DNA from: Omphalotus guepiniiformis
Taxonomy: Eukaryota; Basidiomycota; Agaricomycetes; Agaricales; Omphalotaceae
Length of the DNA stretch: 64,000 bases
Assembly (NCBI GenBank): GCA_028554645.1
Contig: JAQOOI010000064.1
Span: 620,001-684,000, forward strand
Direction: 5' to 3'
The number at the start of each line of letters is the position of its first letter. The first letter of the stretch is position 1. Position numbers and translations under genes: made by a program. Positions 46,307-56,840 of the stretch are shown one piece after another. A model generated the notes under the pieces. The model ran no database searches. It had not been told where the DNA came from and saw only the letters and a program-made list of their open reading frames with translations.

Positions 46307-47539
46307 ATGCCACCAAAAACAGGCCAGAAACGCGGTGCAATCTCGAACGCTGAAGCTTCTTCATCACAAAGTATACCTCCATCTAAAAAAACACGTTTTG
46401 TCGAACCAGCGGACGACCCCGTTAATTTTGCCGAGGAGGTCGACTCCAATCTCGAGAACCCTTCAGCCCACCGCAGAGGACGCGTAAAAAACGAAGGATA
46501 CGATTCTGACTCGAGTGATGATGGAGAGGGTGTCGTCTTCAGCAGGAAGAAAGGCGCTGAGAATGATGATGATGATGATATGTTTGGAGTAGCAGAGAAG
46601 GAGGAGAAAGAAGAGCAGAGCGGGGCAAAGAAAAAGAAAGAATCTTATATGCGCTTGGGAGACATTGAAGGACAAGAGTTTGGAAATTCAGGCTCAGAGG
46701 ATGAATCTTCTGAGGGCGAGTCCGAGGATGAAGATGATGCGGAGCGAAAGAAAAAGGCCGGAATGGGCTTCGAGTTGTCATCATTCAATATGAGAGAAGA
46801 GATGGAGGAAGGGAAATTTACTGAAGACGGGAGTTATGTTCGTTCATTCGATCCTCATAGCGTTCATGATCGTTGGATGGATGGCCTGGACGAGAAGGAA
46901 ATCAAGCGGGCGAGGCAACGGAAGAAACAGCAAGAGCGGATACAGATGGAGAAGGCCAAAGCAGAAGAGAGGGAACTTGAGGAAAGCGGTGGTAAACCTG
47001 CAATGGAGAAGGAGCTTCTCACTTTGCTGAAGAAGGGTGAGACTGTGCTAGAAGCTCTGCAACGCCTCGGTATCGAGGCAAAAAGGTCCAAGAAGAGTGA
47101 CACGTAAGTTCACTATCACTGTTCTGCCACTCTTTCATCTTACAGGAGTATCTCCACAGTGAAATCTAAAGACGACCCAATGAACGCGGACGATGGACCA
47201 AAACCAGCTTCCGATATTGAGCATATCACACATCTTGCCTCGAATATCATGTCACTAGGGGAGACCGATATATACTCCAAAACATACGAGGAGCTCGTAC
47301 GTGCTGTACGGTCTTCAGGAATGGTCGATGGAAGTTGGGTACCTCCCTCAGCAGATAAAATGTACGAATACAGATGGGATATACCTGATGCAGGTCAGAC
47401 GGGAGACGTCTTTGGACCCTTTGGAGAGCAGGAGATGCGTTCCTGGTTTAAGGCTTCTTACTTCGGGCCCACGGGTGAGAAAGTCAAAGTTCGGTACGTT
47501 GGAGGGCAGTGGAAGGAATGGGACGATCTACTCCCTTGA
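46307..47539 (+). CDS. LIN1: LIN1/CD2BP2 family U5 snRNP protein with GYF domain
   Basis: Two exons separated by a short intron after SKKSDT (about 47104-47154). The N-terminal two-thirds is highly charged, with acidic runs encoded by GAT repeats (about 46565), a basic helix (RARQRKKQQERIQMEKAKA) and the conserved SFDPHSVHDRWMDG. The C-terminal GYF domain has YEYRWDIPDAGQTGDVFGPF and EMRSWFKASYFGP, which binds proline-rich ligands such as those of the U5 protein Dib1/Prp6 partners. This matches yeast Lin1 and human CD2BP2 (U5-52K). Convergent with RAD54. Confidence 0.92.
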
Positions 47540-47717
47540 TTTTATCCATTGTAATCTATACTATCATTATCATCTTGCTTTGTGTATTTGTAGCATCTCG
47601 GAAACAGCTTGCATCCATTGTTATTCCATTAATAAGTAATGATATCCATAGCTAACGATACAGTTTATGCGCGACACAATGATACAATGACTCCGAAGGC
47701 TCTGCGAGAAACGTCCT

Positions 47718-50700
47718 CTAATGACTGATGTATTGAAAAACGAAAGACACTTCCGGCATCCCTACTTCAGCCCTCAATAAGTCATCATGATTGTTCTTGA
47801 GTTCTTCGTTCGTAAAATGGTTCCATCTGAAGGCAAACATGAGCACGAGCCACATAATAAGCAAGATGACAATACATACGTGCTGGCATCTCCATAGAGC
47901 AACGCAGGAGCTTTGATCATTTGCTTGCCGTTCTTGCAGCGTTTACATTTGAAGGTCTCATGCGTTTCACATAATGTCTTCTCATTGAATAAGAATAGCT
48001 GGCGCAGAGCGTCCAAGGAAAAGTGGCGTTCTGTGTCTTCCTTCTCGTCGACGACTGCGGAGGACAGAGCTTGCTTGTTCGCTTGGCGTTGGAATATCTT
48101 CTCCTCGATGGTACCGGTCGAGATAAACCGATAGACGAAACCTTTCCCAAATCCTTAAGATCAATGAAGAGTCAAAGAGATTACACAACATACATTCTTT
48201 TTTTTGACCGTCACGCCAGACTCGAGCAAGAGCCTGTTGGTCAGCTGCCGGGTTCCAATCTGAAAACCCCCAGAATCAGAGAAGAGTTGTTCCTGTGCGG
48301 CACCAACAACATACCAGGATCAAAGAGAATAAGCCTATTGGCGCCGATGAGATTGATACCACAGCCACCAGCTTTGCTACTCAGCAAGAAAATGAATTCT
48401 TTTCCTTCCGGATTGTTGAATTGGTCAACGAGCTTTTGCCGTTTTGTAATGCTCATTGTTCCGTCCAGCCTGAAGAATCCGTATCTGGAAAGATATTAAT
48501 TATCCGCGACTTCCGGAATAGACACCTTGAACGCACTTCTTGCTTCTACAAAGCTTCTCAAAAAGATCCAGAGTCTGTGTATAATTACTGATCAAGACAA
48601 TCTTATCGTTCGTTTGGGTGCGCAGGTGATGCAGGAATCTATAGGGATAGATAAGTGACTCTCCATTTGTATCAATCTGGCACAAGGCAAACCTCTCAAG
48701 CACCAAGAATTTGCCACCCCAGTCACAGCGAACCGACTGGCTCTTGCCTCGCGAATTTGCAGATTGTCCAGCGCCACAGAATCCTTCAGGTATCAGGTCG
48801 TCTGACCCTTTAAGATCGTCAGGAAGATTTAGAAGCTCTGGGTGATTGCAGAGTTTCTTCAGAATATTGATTGCTTTCAGAGGTTGTGAGTTGACCCCGC
48901 GAAGCAACGCCTTGATCTCTGGCGATGAAATGAAAAGGCGATACAAAGAGAGTTGGAATTCTGATAGACCACAGAATACGACTTGCTCGTACTTGACTGG
49001 CACTGCAGAGACGTTAGCCTATTATAATAGGACCTGCAAAGTACTGACAGTATTTAGAAAGGAGATCGTTTGTCCTTCGAATGATGAACTTTGTGACTAA
49101 ACCCCCCAACTCTTTGAGCTTTTTCTCGCTTTGGGCTTTAACCTGGTCGCTTGCAGAAGCATCTCTACCGCGAATGATAGAGTTTTCAAAATTCTTTCGA
49201 AAGTCATTCTTGGAACCAAGGAAATTTGGGTTGGCGAAGTTTAACAACGAAAAATATTCGGACAAGTCATTCTGTGGCGCCATCAGTACTGAGGTTGATG
49301 TAGGATGACATGAATATGTACACACCTGGATAGGTGTCCCAGTGAGAATAACCCGTCGCTTGACGTCAAGCCCATTCAAAGCCTGAAAGGTTAATGAATC
49401 TGGGGAGAAGTCAATTGATTAGTCGGCCAGAAGGTATAACGGCAACCCACCGGAATTCTTCAAACGATGGCCTTCATCGCAAAGTAGTAATCCAATACTA
49501 CAGTTGGCGAGGTAAGCCGTTAGGGTCCTCAAAGTCTCGTACGACACAATCATAACTATACAACTCAGTTATTGACGAGCGCAGCGCATGTTAGAGGCGT
49601 ACCAGGCTGTGTGACATTTCTCCCCCGAGCAGCGACCCATTGCGCGACTCTTGCGATGAGGTCTGCTTTTCCACCCTTTCCGTCTACAGCCAGGGCATTG
49701 ATAGTGTCTTTACCTAGCCATTTAACTGGATAGTGTCTCATTATCACTTCGATTCTGGATGCGTATGGGTAAAGTATCGTACGCACCTAACTCATTGGCC
49801 CAGTTCTTGACAAGACTGGACGGACAAGCAATAATGCATTTCTCGATGGAGGGTTTTCCCGCGATTGGAGATTGTTTGACGAGAGTCCATAGCAAAGCGA
49901 TACATTGCAGAGTCTTTCCGAGACCCATCTCGTCAGCCATGATACAACCATACTGGTTTTCCACTAGCATCCCCGTGGTGCACTTGTAAAGAAACTAGAC
50001 AACCCATTTAGTATTCGTGCTCAGGGAGACGCATATATGCTTACTTTAACACCTTCAACCTGATGGGGTCGAAGAACTTTGGAGAGACGAGGGTCGATAA
50101 CAACCGGGACTTTAGCGACCTTGTCTTTCTTTTCCTTCCCTTCGCCCAATAGAGTCCGCAAACTCTTGTGAGGATTGAACATGCCTGCCGTCTTTTCCTG
50201 GGCCTCTCTAAGGGCCCTCTCCTTTTCCTCTTCCTTCAGTCGCTCTTTTCTCTCCTCATCCGTTTCTCGATCATCAATAGTAGGATCGTACAACACGATT
50301 GCATGATCCTCCATAGGATCATGGAGAGGTCTTGGTATGATCTTGGTTTGTGGACGAATGCCCAACGAGATATTGGAAGGCATGAGCGGAATATTTTCGC
50401 CGTCCTTATTCTTCATTGTAGGCATAGAAAACCTCCGGACTGAATTGAAGGGTTTGGGTTTGAACACAGGATACTGCTTGACAGCAGCCAAAAGTTCCTC
50501 CTCCGTCATATAGTCTTTCTCATCCTTCTTCTTCTTCTTCTTGGGCATATCGTCATCAGTGTCGGATTCGTCGTGCTGCTGTCCCTTATACGACACGCGC
50601 TTCCGTTTGCGTTGGGGCTGTACTCGATCAACAGTGAAGCTGGGAGGTCGGAAAGGTTTATTGATGCGAGTGCTTTCTTGGAGCCTGTTGACAGTTTTTC

Positions 50701-50731
50701 CATCAGAGGTAGTCGGGACACGTTTCAGCAT
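47718..50731 (-). CDS. RAD54: DNA repair and recombination translocase RAD54
   Basis: A Swi2/Snf2 dsDNA translocase that stimulates Rad51 strand invasion and remodels chromatin. The N-terminus is basic ([15 protein letters not shown]). The ATPase core has [26 protein letters not shown] (Walker A), [12 protein letters not shown] (DEGH box), [57 protein letters not shown] and [19 protein letters not shown]. It ends with the Rad54-specific zinc-ribbon-like C-terminus ([12 protein letters not shown]) and [12 protein letters not shown]. The start at 50731 ([11 protein letters not shown]) suits the family length; the frame stays open upstream to 50860, where a longer start is possible. About ten introns, total near 820 residues. 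Confidence 0.95.
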
Positions 50732-51427
50732 CGAGAGCTTCGCGACCGTCAGAGAAGAAGCAGAGTAGAAGGACAAAATATCAAATAAACAGTGGAACGC
50801 GACACCGTCACGAGATATCCCACGGCTATCACGTGCGGAAGACACGCGACACTGACTCATACTTAGGCCTAGGCTCCTACAAGGCTCCTAGCTCAGAGCT
50901 GGGTACTTCGGTGGCGTTGTACTTACCAAAACTGACCCAGCGAACAATGAGGCAATTGTAGCTAGCTGCAGCTGTGAGCTTTTACAAGAGAATCAGGATT
51001 TGAGTAATTAAATGTCCTTCTTTCGACGGCGAATTTCGTAAGCTCGAGAAGCGGGGTAGCGCCCATCGCATGCCCAAATAATGCATTGAGCGCCGCGCGT
51101 GTTTATTGTTCTACCTCTATCTCGACCGCGCTTGTGTGTACATACTCTGTCTACCCTTAACGCCAACGACAAAGTAGACTCTGCTCTACGTTATGAACAC
51201 ATTCGAAAACGGCAATGAACAGAGATACAATATGTCATGCTTCAGAATCGGTGGCAATCTGCCTCGCGGACAACACGTTCTGATCCCTATGATAACTGGA
51301 ATCGTGATTACTTAGTGAAATCAGGCCTTCCTGGCAGACTGGCTCCTGGGTAAAATTAGAGTTCGTGTCCGTGACGAATCGCTTTCGTAAGTTTGCCAGA
51401 CACTAGGCTAGGCTTCTTTCTCCTGCA
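50732..51427. other. Long divergent regulatory region
   Basis: About 830 bp separate the RAD54 start and the next plus-strand start at 51560, one of the largest gaps between divergent genes here. Apart from the TATA box listed separately no gene, repeat or RNA was seen. Confidence 0.45.
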
Positions 51428-51433
51428 TATAAA
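51428..51433 (+). promoter_or_regulatory. TATA box of the Ser/His/Pro-rich gene
   Basis: TATAAA at the end of GCATATAAAG, 132 bp before the chosen ATG at 51560, followed by a pyrimidine-rich leader. Confidence 0.55.
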
Positions 51434-51559
51434 GAGTCTTTGTGCTCCCAGCAGTCGTTTCTCTACTTTTTGTCGCCATTCTGCCGTTTCTTTCGCTCTG
51501 ACTATCTGTCCGCAGTAGTCGCAGTAGTCGCATATCTGCTAGTCGGCCCCAGATCAGCG

Positions 51560-53077
51560 ATGACAGAATCGAACATCAGTCCGCAGGAGCTTAGGCAGTA
51601 CTACAGCTCGCAGGAACGAGTTCGATACTGGGTGGATGTGAATTCTCAGCAAGTCTTCAGCTCACCCAATTCCCCTCCCACTGAGCTTGAGGACGATGAA
51701 GATGCCCTTTCTTCTCCACCTTCAGATGCGGAGAGCTCGCATTCCGTTCCTCCCCGTTTGATGCTTCGTTATGCAGATGGAAGAGAATCACCTATTCCTC
51801 ATCTGCCAAAGGCAAGCAATTCATCTCACAATCACTCTGGCTCTGGGAAACACTCGTCTAGTTCGCATTCTCGGTCTCATGCAGAGCCGTACTCTTCGCA
51901 TCAACGGTCAAGAGCTGGCTCTACCCCTTCTGGTGGCCCGTCCCGTCATCCTGATATCGGTCATGAACGGGACAGGGAACGTTTGAGGTCCCATTCACCC
52001 GAAGAGATTCATATTTTACCCTCTGCAGCCGAAGTCCCCTCTCTGCCATCTCAGTCCTCTCATCATTCTCGTTCAAGATCCCTTCCTCGAGATGCGTTTT
52101 CACCTAATTCACAGGAACATGACCCCATGCCTATTCTACCGTCGCAGCATGGCCCTCCGTATGGGTCTCCGCCAGCCCTGCAGATGCAGATGCCCCATCC
52201 ACCCGGACCAAAAGTGGGGTTTGCGCGTTCACAGCCGATACCTTGGCATCCATTCACCAATGGCATGAGGCAAGGGCCGTTACCACCGCCTTCTCGCCAT
52301 CATTTTAAGCATAGTCCACCCTCCATTGTCTATGCACCCTCTCATCATTCATCTTCGCAATATCGTCCTCCAGCTATCTTGTCTTACCCTCCCAAATTCG
52401 CTCCTAACGGGGTGATGTACAGTCATTCAGTGCCCCCTACTCAACTTCCTCGTGCTGGAGCCGCAGGAAACCATACTATCCAGGGGCATCATGCTCCGGT
52501 ACAGCCGATGCAGCCACCTATGGAGGAAAAGCCTCCGTCGTCTCGCCCCTCGTCTCGTCCATCGTCTCGCCACCGCAAGGACAGAAGAGAGAGGAGCAAC
52601 AGCAAGAACGAAAACAGGAGCGAAAGTAGGAAATCCGGACGTGATCGATCGCATTCGTTGCCTTTGGATCAGGACAGTAGGGCGAGCACAGATCGTGAAC
52701 GTCCGCCATCGCCAACCGGCAGTGCAAGCTCGGGCAGTACATACTATGTCCTTCCAAATGCAAAGCAGAAGGTACATATACTGGTAATTATATACTTCCT
52801 TGTGCTTTACCATTGTGCAACGTTCACTGATGTATGCCTATGCACTTTGCAGAGATCGTCTAATACGCTATACACCGCGACGTCTGCCACACAATCGCCC
52901 ACGACGCCAATATCTCCGGCAGGGAGCCTCAAAAAACCATTTTTGCAGCGGCTTTTCGGCTTTGCAGAACGCTTTTCGTCCGCAGGATCATCAAAAGGCT
53001 CCTTGCATGGCTCGAAACGCCTTCATCGACGGCATTCCACTGGAACTCGTTCTGAGGAGCGCGTGTCTGGGAGCTGA
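51560..53077 (+). CDS. Ser/His/Pro-rich low-complexity protein, unknown function
   Basis: No family recognised. The ATG at 51560 gives MTESNISPQELRQYYSSQER. The open frame extends 40 codons upstream to 51440, but that stretch looks like leader and starts with a non-consensus context. Nearly the whole protein is disordered: Ser/His tracts (SSHNHSGSGKHSSSSHSRSH), Pro-rich segments (PPALQMQMPHPPGP) and an SR/RS-like basic stretch (SSRPSSRPSSRHRKDRRERS). One intron (about 52773-52852) joins LPNAKQK to RSSNTLYTATS. The second exon has a short hydrophobic/aromatic motif, KKPFLQRLFGFAERFSS, that may be an amphipathic helix. It could be a transcriptional or signalling scaffold; nothing in it shows an enzyme. 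Confidence 0.7.
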   Translation: MTESNISPQELRQYYSSQERVRYWVDVNSQQVFSSPNSPPTELEDDEDALSSPPSDAESSHSVPPRLMLRYADGRESPIPHLPKASNSSHNHSGSGKHSSSSHSRSHAEPYSSHQRSRAGSTPSGGPSRHPDIGHERDRERLRSHSPEEIHILPSAAEVPSLPSQSSHHSRSRSLPRDAFSPNSQEHDPMPILPSQHGPPYGSPPALQMQMPHPPGPKVGFARSQPIPWHPFTNGMRQGPLPPPSRHHFKHSPPSIVYAPSHHSSSQYRPPAILSYPPKFAPNGVMYSHSVPPTQLPRAGAAGNHTIQGHHAPVQPMQPPMEEKPPSSRPSSRPSSRHRKDRRERSNSKNENRSESRKSGRDRSHSLPLDQDSRASTDRERPPSPTGSASSGSTYYVLPNAKQKVHILVIIYFLVLYHCATFTDVCLCTLQRSSNTLYTATSATQSPTTPISPAGSLKKPFLQRLFGFAERFSSAGSSKGSLHGSKRLHRRHSTGTRSEERVSGS

Positions 53078-54016
53078 TGACCACTTCTTGTTCCGGATTC
53101 TCAGGAACCTGGCATATTTTCAATCACGCCTACACACATATGAAAAAAGTGGTGAGCGGCGTTAGTTGAAGGTGACTGGCTTCTCGTATCATTGTTTCTT
53201 GGTATGATCATAGACGAATTCTTCTTGTCAAAAAAGTCTTTTCTTCCCACTATGTTATTTCTTTCCTATCTTCGACTCACCAGTTTTCTCGACGTTTGAC
53301 TTGTCGCATCTCTGCCCCACATTCCTTAAAGACATTCATTTTTGCTCTACATGTATGATTACACGGTATCAAATCGCCAAAATGTAATAGTGCTAGCTGT
53401 ATTGTATTACTCTAACTCCTTGCACCAGCAGATATAAAGGTTCATGACCATGAAGCCTCTAACCTGTATGAATGAAATGCCAAAAGGAGAGGAGAAGATT
53501 GCGCTAGTATGAAATGTGAAGACTGGAGAAGATAGAGCGGGAATGAAGAGGCCCGAGAGTGTGAGTACTCGGAGTAGCCTGGAGCCAATCCGTTCTTAAC
53601 AGACTCTATTAATTTTAAATGGGGTCTTGAGAAGAGCGAGAAGAAAAATAAGTAACATGAGCCCAAGCCGAACTGACAGCATTTGATGAATTATGTACTT
53701 ACCATAAGTCTGCGAACTCAGAAGTACCGGGACAGTAATTCCGGTGATGGTCAGCTGTGCATGTTCTCTGCTAGCAACTAGCTGGAGTTTTGGCAGCAAG
53801 TAGACGTAGTTCTGGTGCAGAAAATAAGAATGTATCAATGCGAATATGTATGTATGTAAGTACGTGTGGTAAGAAATGTAGCAGTACTAGTGGAAGGTCA
53901 CAATTCGTGACAGGACGCGTTGTCGAACCAGGTCGAACCCCTGCCTTTCATCTACCTCATCTACCCACAGTATCCTTCTCATTTCAATTCTTGCATATAT
54001 ATTATACCAGTCTATC
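53078..54016. other. Intergenic stretch before the PWWP-like gene
   Basis: Contains the 3' end of the previous gene and the promoter of the next. A GTATGTATGTAAGTACG microrepeat lies near 53850. Two minus-strand frames could be linked by a consensus intron (GTAAGT at about 53703), but there is no ATG in the upstream one and no family resemblance. Confidence 0.4.
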
Positions 54017-56641
54017 ATGAGCAGCGACAACTCCGCAGAATCGCTGGTCAAATCACCCTCTACAGATGAAATATTTGGCGAGACGGGTCGCACAAAGGGT
54101 TCTTCACCTGTGAAGTACGGAAGTAAACCAAAGGTTGGGGGTGTGTACAAGAGTCCAGGGAGCTATTCGACGCGTCCTCCCGCTACTCCCAGGAAGCGCG
54201 CCCGCCTCCAATCCGATTCGGAGGACGAAGATGGCTCTATATTGTCTCCACTCTCATCTCTTCCCCCAACACCGAGTACCAAGCACCCATCTTCTCCGAC
54301 AAAATACACCAAGGCCGTTCCCCCGTTAAGCAGGAGCGGGAGCGGGTCAACAGGATATATGCTTGAGGAACCATGGCGGATTGACGCGTTAGGAGACTAT
54401 GTGTGGATTCTAGTCGACCAGATGGGTCGGCCATTTGAACCTGGTCGTAGTGAGTTCAAGACGGATTTATTGTGGTGGCCTGCTAAAGTGGGTATGAATT
54501 CGGTTTTTCGTTTTCTATGGCTCATCTTCTCCTCAGATTACTAGTAATCTCAATAACTCCGTTACTGTTGCTCCCTACGGAGATTTGACGACTTCCGTGT
54601 CTACCATTCGAGTCAAGAGTCCGTCTGCGGAGAACATTCTTGCGCTGACCAACTCCCTTGGACGTCCTCGCTTTGACTACCCCTCTTTCGTCACCCCAGA
54701 AACAACTATCTCCCTTCAAGGGTCTCCTCAAAAGAAGAGGAAACGGGACAGGCAGACTCTTGAAGCTAAATGGCATGATGCTGTCTCCAAGATGCTGAGA
54801 GAAAAGGAAGAGCACATTGACGATGGACTCCCTCCCATAGAGTTTGCTCTTAGCGCAAGCAGCCGTTATGCTTCGGCGAGCGCTGCCAAGGATTCTCTCC
54901 AATCGTTAGAAAACAGCGGGTCACCAACGAGCAAAGGAAAGGGAAAAGCTTCTGCATTGGACGATGGCCTCGATAAGCCGGAGGACGATCGGTGGAGCCC
55001 TCCACCGGCAGATATGACCCTCACAATCCCTGGCGAACTCATCCTTGCAAGAGATCGTGCTGAAAAGAACAGTCTTCATTGGCCTGCTAAAATTCTAGGT
55101 TATGTTCCTCCGCCTCGTGCAAAAGTCAAAACGAGGCAAAAGGACGGGAAGTATCGGATAGAGTTCCTAGACGAATCCAGGCGGGATGTACCCAGAGATT
55201 GGTTCTACGCTTGTCATCAAGAGGAATTTGGTACTCGCCAAGTAAGTATATATACCAGTTTTTTAGGTGGCGATCTCATTATAAATATATTACAACAGAT
55301 GGGTCAATTTGAGAGTGAATATGCTGACAATCCAGACGACGATAGTGGACCTGATAGCGGTCTCTTACACAATTCTTCACGCAGCCCTAGTCCCATAACG
55401 CCATCTCAACACCCGTCTACTTCTTCATTCACCGATCTATCCATTCGGGAGCAATTTACCTATACTAAACCTGTTCTCCAAGCAATTCTGAACGAGGAAT
55501 TCAAACCTGCGAGGGAACGGCACGACAGATTCATGAAAGGCGGAGGTGCACGGGAAAGTCTTGCTGCTACAGCAGGTCTGAGGGGTAAAATGGATCCACA
55601 AGCTGTTAATCTAGTCCAGGAGTATTTGAGCAATTGGTGTCTGAGGGACGAAGTTCGAGGACGGAAGATTGTACTAGAAGGTGAATGTGAGGGTCAGAAA
55701 GACTCTGGTGCTCTCGACGCGAATGCCTCGCTTCTGAGCAAAGGCTTAGAATGTGTGGAGGTGCGAGACGACGAAGCATTCAAGGAGAACGTTGTTTCTT
55801 ATATCGAAGGTATCGATAAAAGACTGCTTGAAGAGGTGTGTCCCATTGCTCGACTACAGAACAACAAATATAAACCGAGCGCCACGAACAGGCTCCGAAA
55901 GCCTCCTTGGTTTCATCACCAACAACGACGGTGATCGAACTCGCACCTTCGTCTCCAGCTCCCATTCCGCCAACATCATCCGCCCCCTCATCATCCGACG
56001 TTGAGGTATCAGATGTTGAAGTAAGTTCCCCTTCAGTACCACTTATTATACAGATGATTTACTCTCTATTGTTGGCAGTATCACAGTGACACTACTGAAC
56101 GTGGAGTAGCGTCAAACGTAAAGGACCCAACCGAGGTAGTGTCGTAAGAATGAAACATTATCGCTCAACCTAATTTACGGTTTCCTCATAAGACATCTAT
56201 CACGGGCTCTGTGTGCGCTCTGTCAAGGCAGAAAGGGTGCGATGCATACGAAGAGCTTGCTGGTGTGGAGAAGCTCGCAGTCAGTTGAATTGTAATGCCC
56301 TTGTACCTGGAACCACAAGCTCATTTTTCTTTTCTTTTCAGTATTGCCTCAACGTTCTTCTGCCTGAGGCTATTCTTCAAATCCTCCTTTGGCGCAACTG
56401 TCTTCGCACCTCCACGCACTTGCTATCTGATACCGAGGAAGAGGCACTTCATGAGAAAGGCCAAAAGCTTGTAGAAGAAACTGATTGGGTGTTCGATGTT
56501 GTGCGCTTGAGGGAGATGAAGGCGAAACAAGTTAGAGATCGGCAGAAATCAGAACAAGTACAAGGAGGCAACACTAGCGCTACTAATGGGCTTTCACGAC
56601 TGAGGAGAAACAGTAGAAGTACTGTTTCCCGGCGAAAATGA
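54017..56641 (+). CDS. PWWP-like domain protein
   Basis: Starts MSSDNSAESLVKSPS. The N-terminal part is Ser/Pro-rich with a basic patch (TPRKRARLQSD). Two segments each resemble the first strands of a PWWP domain: RIDALGDYVWILVDQ leading to DLLWWPAK (54390-54485), and LTIPGELILARDRAE leading to LHWPAKILGYVPP (55020-55110). The second continues with YRIEFLDESRRDVPRDWFY, like the barrel of PWWP/Tudor folds. PWWP domains bind methylated histone lysines and DNA. The 3' exons join through introns at about 55817-55872, 56022-56078, 56136-56191 and 56279-56340 to a helical C-terminus (YCLNVLLPEAILQILLWRNC). The gene is convergent with a chromodomain gene. The domain call rests on short motifs, so the exact fold is not certain. 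Confidence 0.7.
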
Positions 56642-56840
56642 CTCTTTTTCTCTTAATTTATTATTCATTTCTGACTTCATCTGCTCTGAATATCGCTATC
56701 TAGTTGCTTTCGAATTACATGGATATTGTTATATGTACACTTGCTCTGTACACCTCAGCAAATCCATTGAACTTGGTTAGGCATGCAACTTTGGATTTCA
56801 GACGAAGCAGCCAAATTTTTGAAATCATCGAAACATGTAT

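Noticed and set aside
46563..46580. GATGATGAT microsatellite
   Set aside because: It encodes an ordinary Asp run in the acidic part of LIN1.
53442..53838. Possible two-exon minus-strand gene with a GTAAGT donor and TAATAG acceptor
   Set aside because: The upstream part lacks an ATG and the joined product has no recognisable feature.
53915..53945. tRNA B-box-like GGTCGAACCC
   Set aside because: It does not match GGTTCGANTCC and no cloverleaf or A box is visible nearby.
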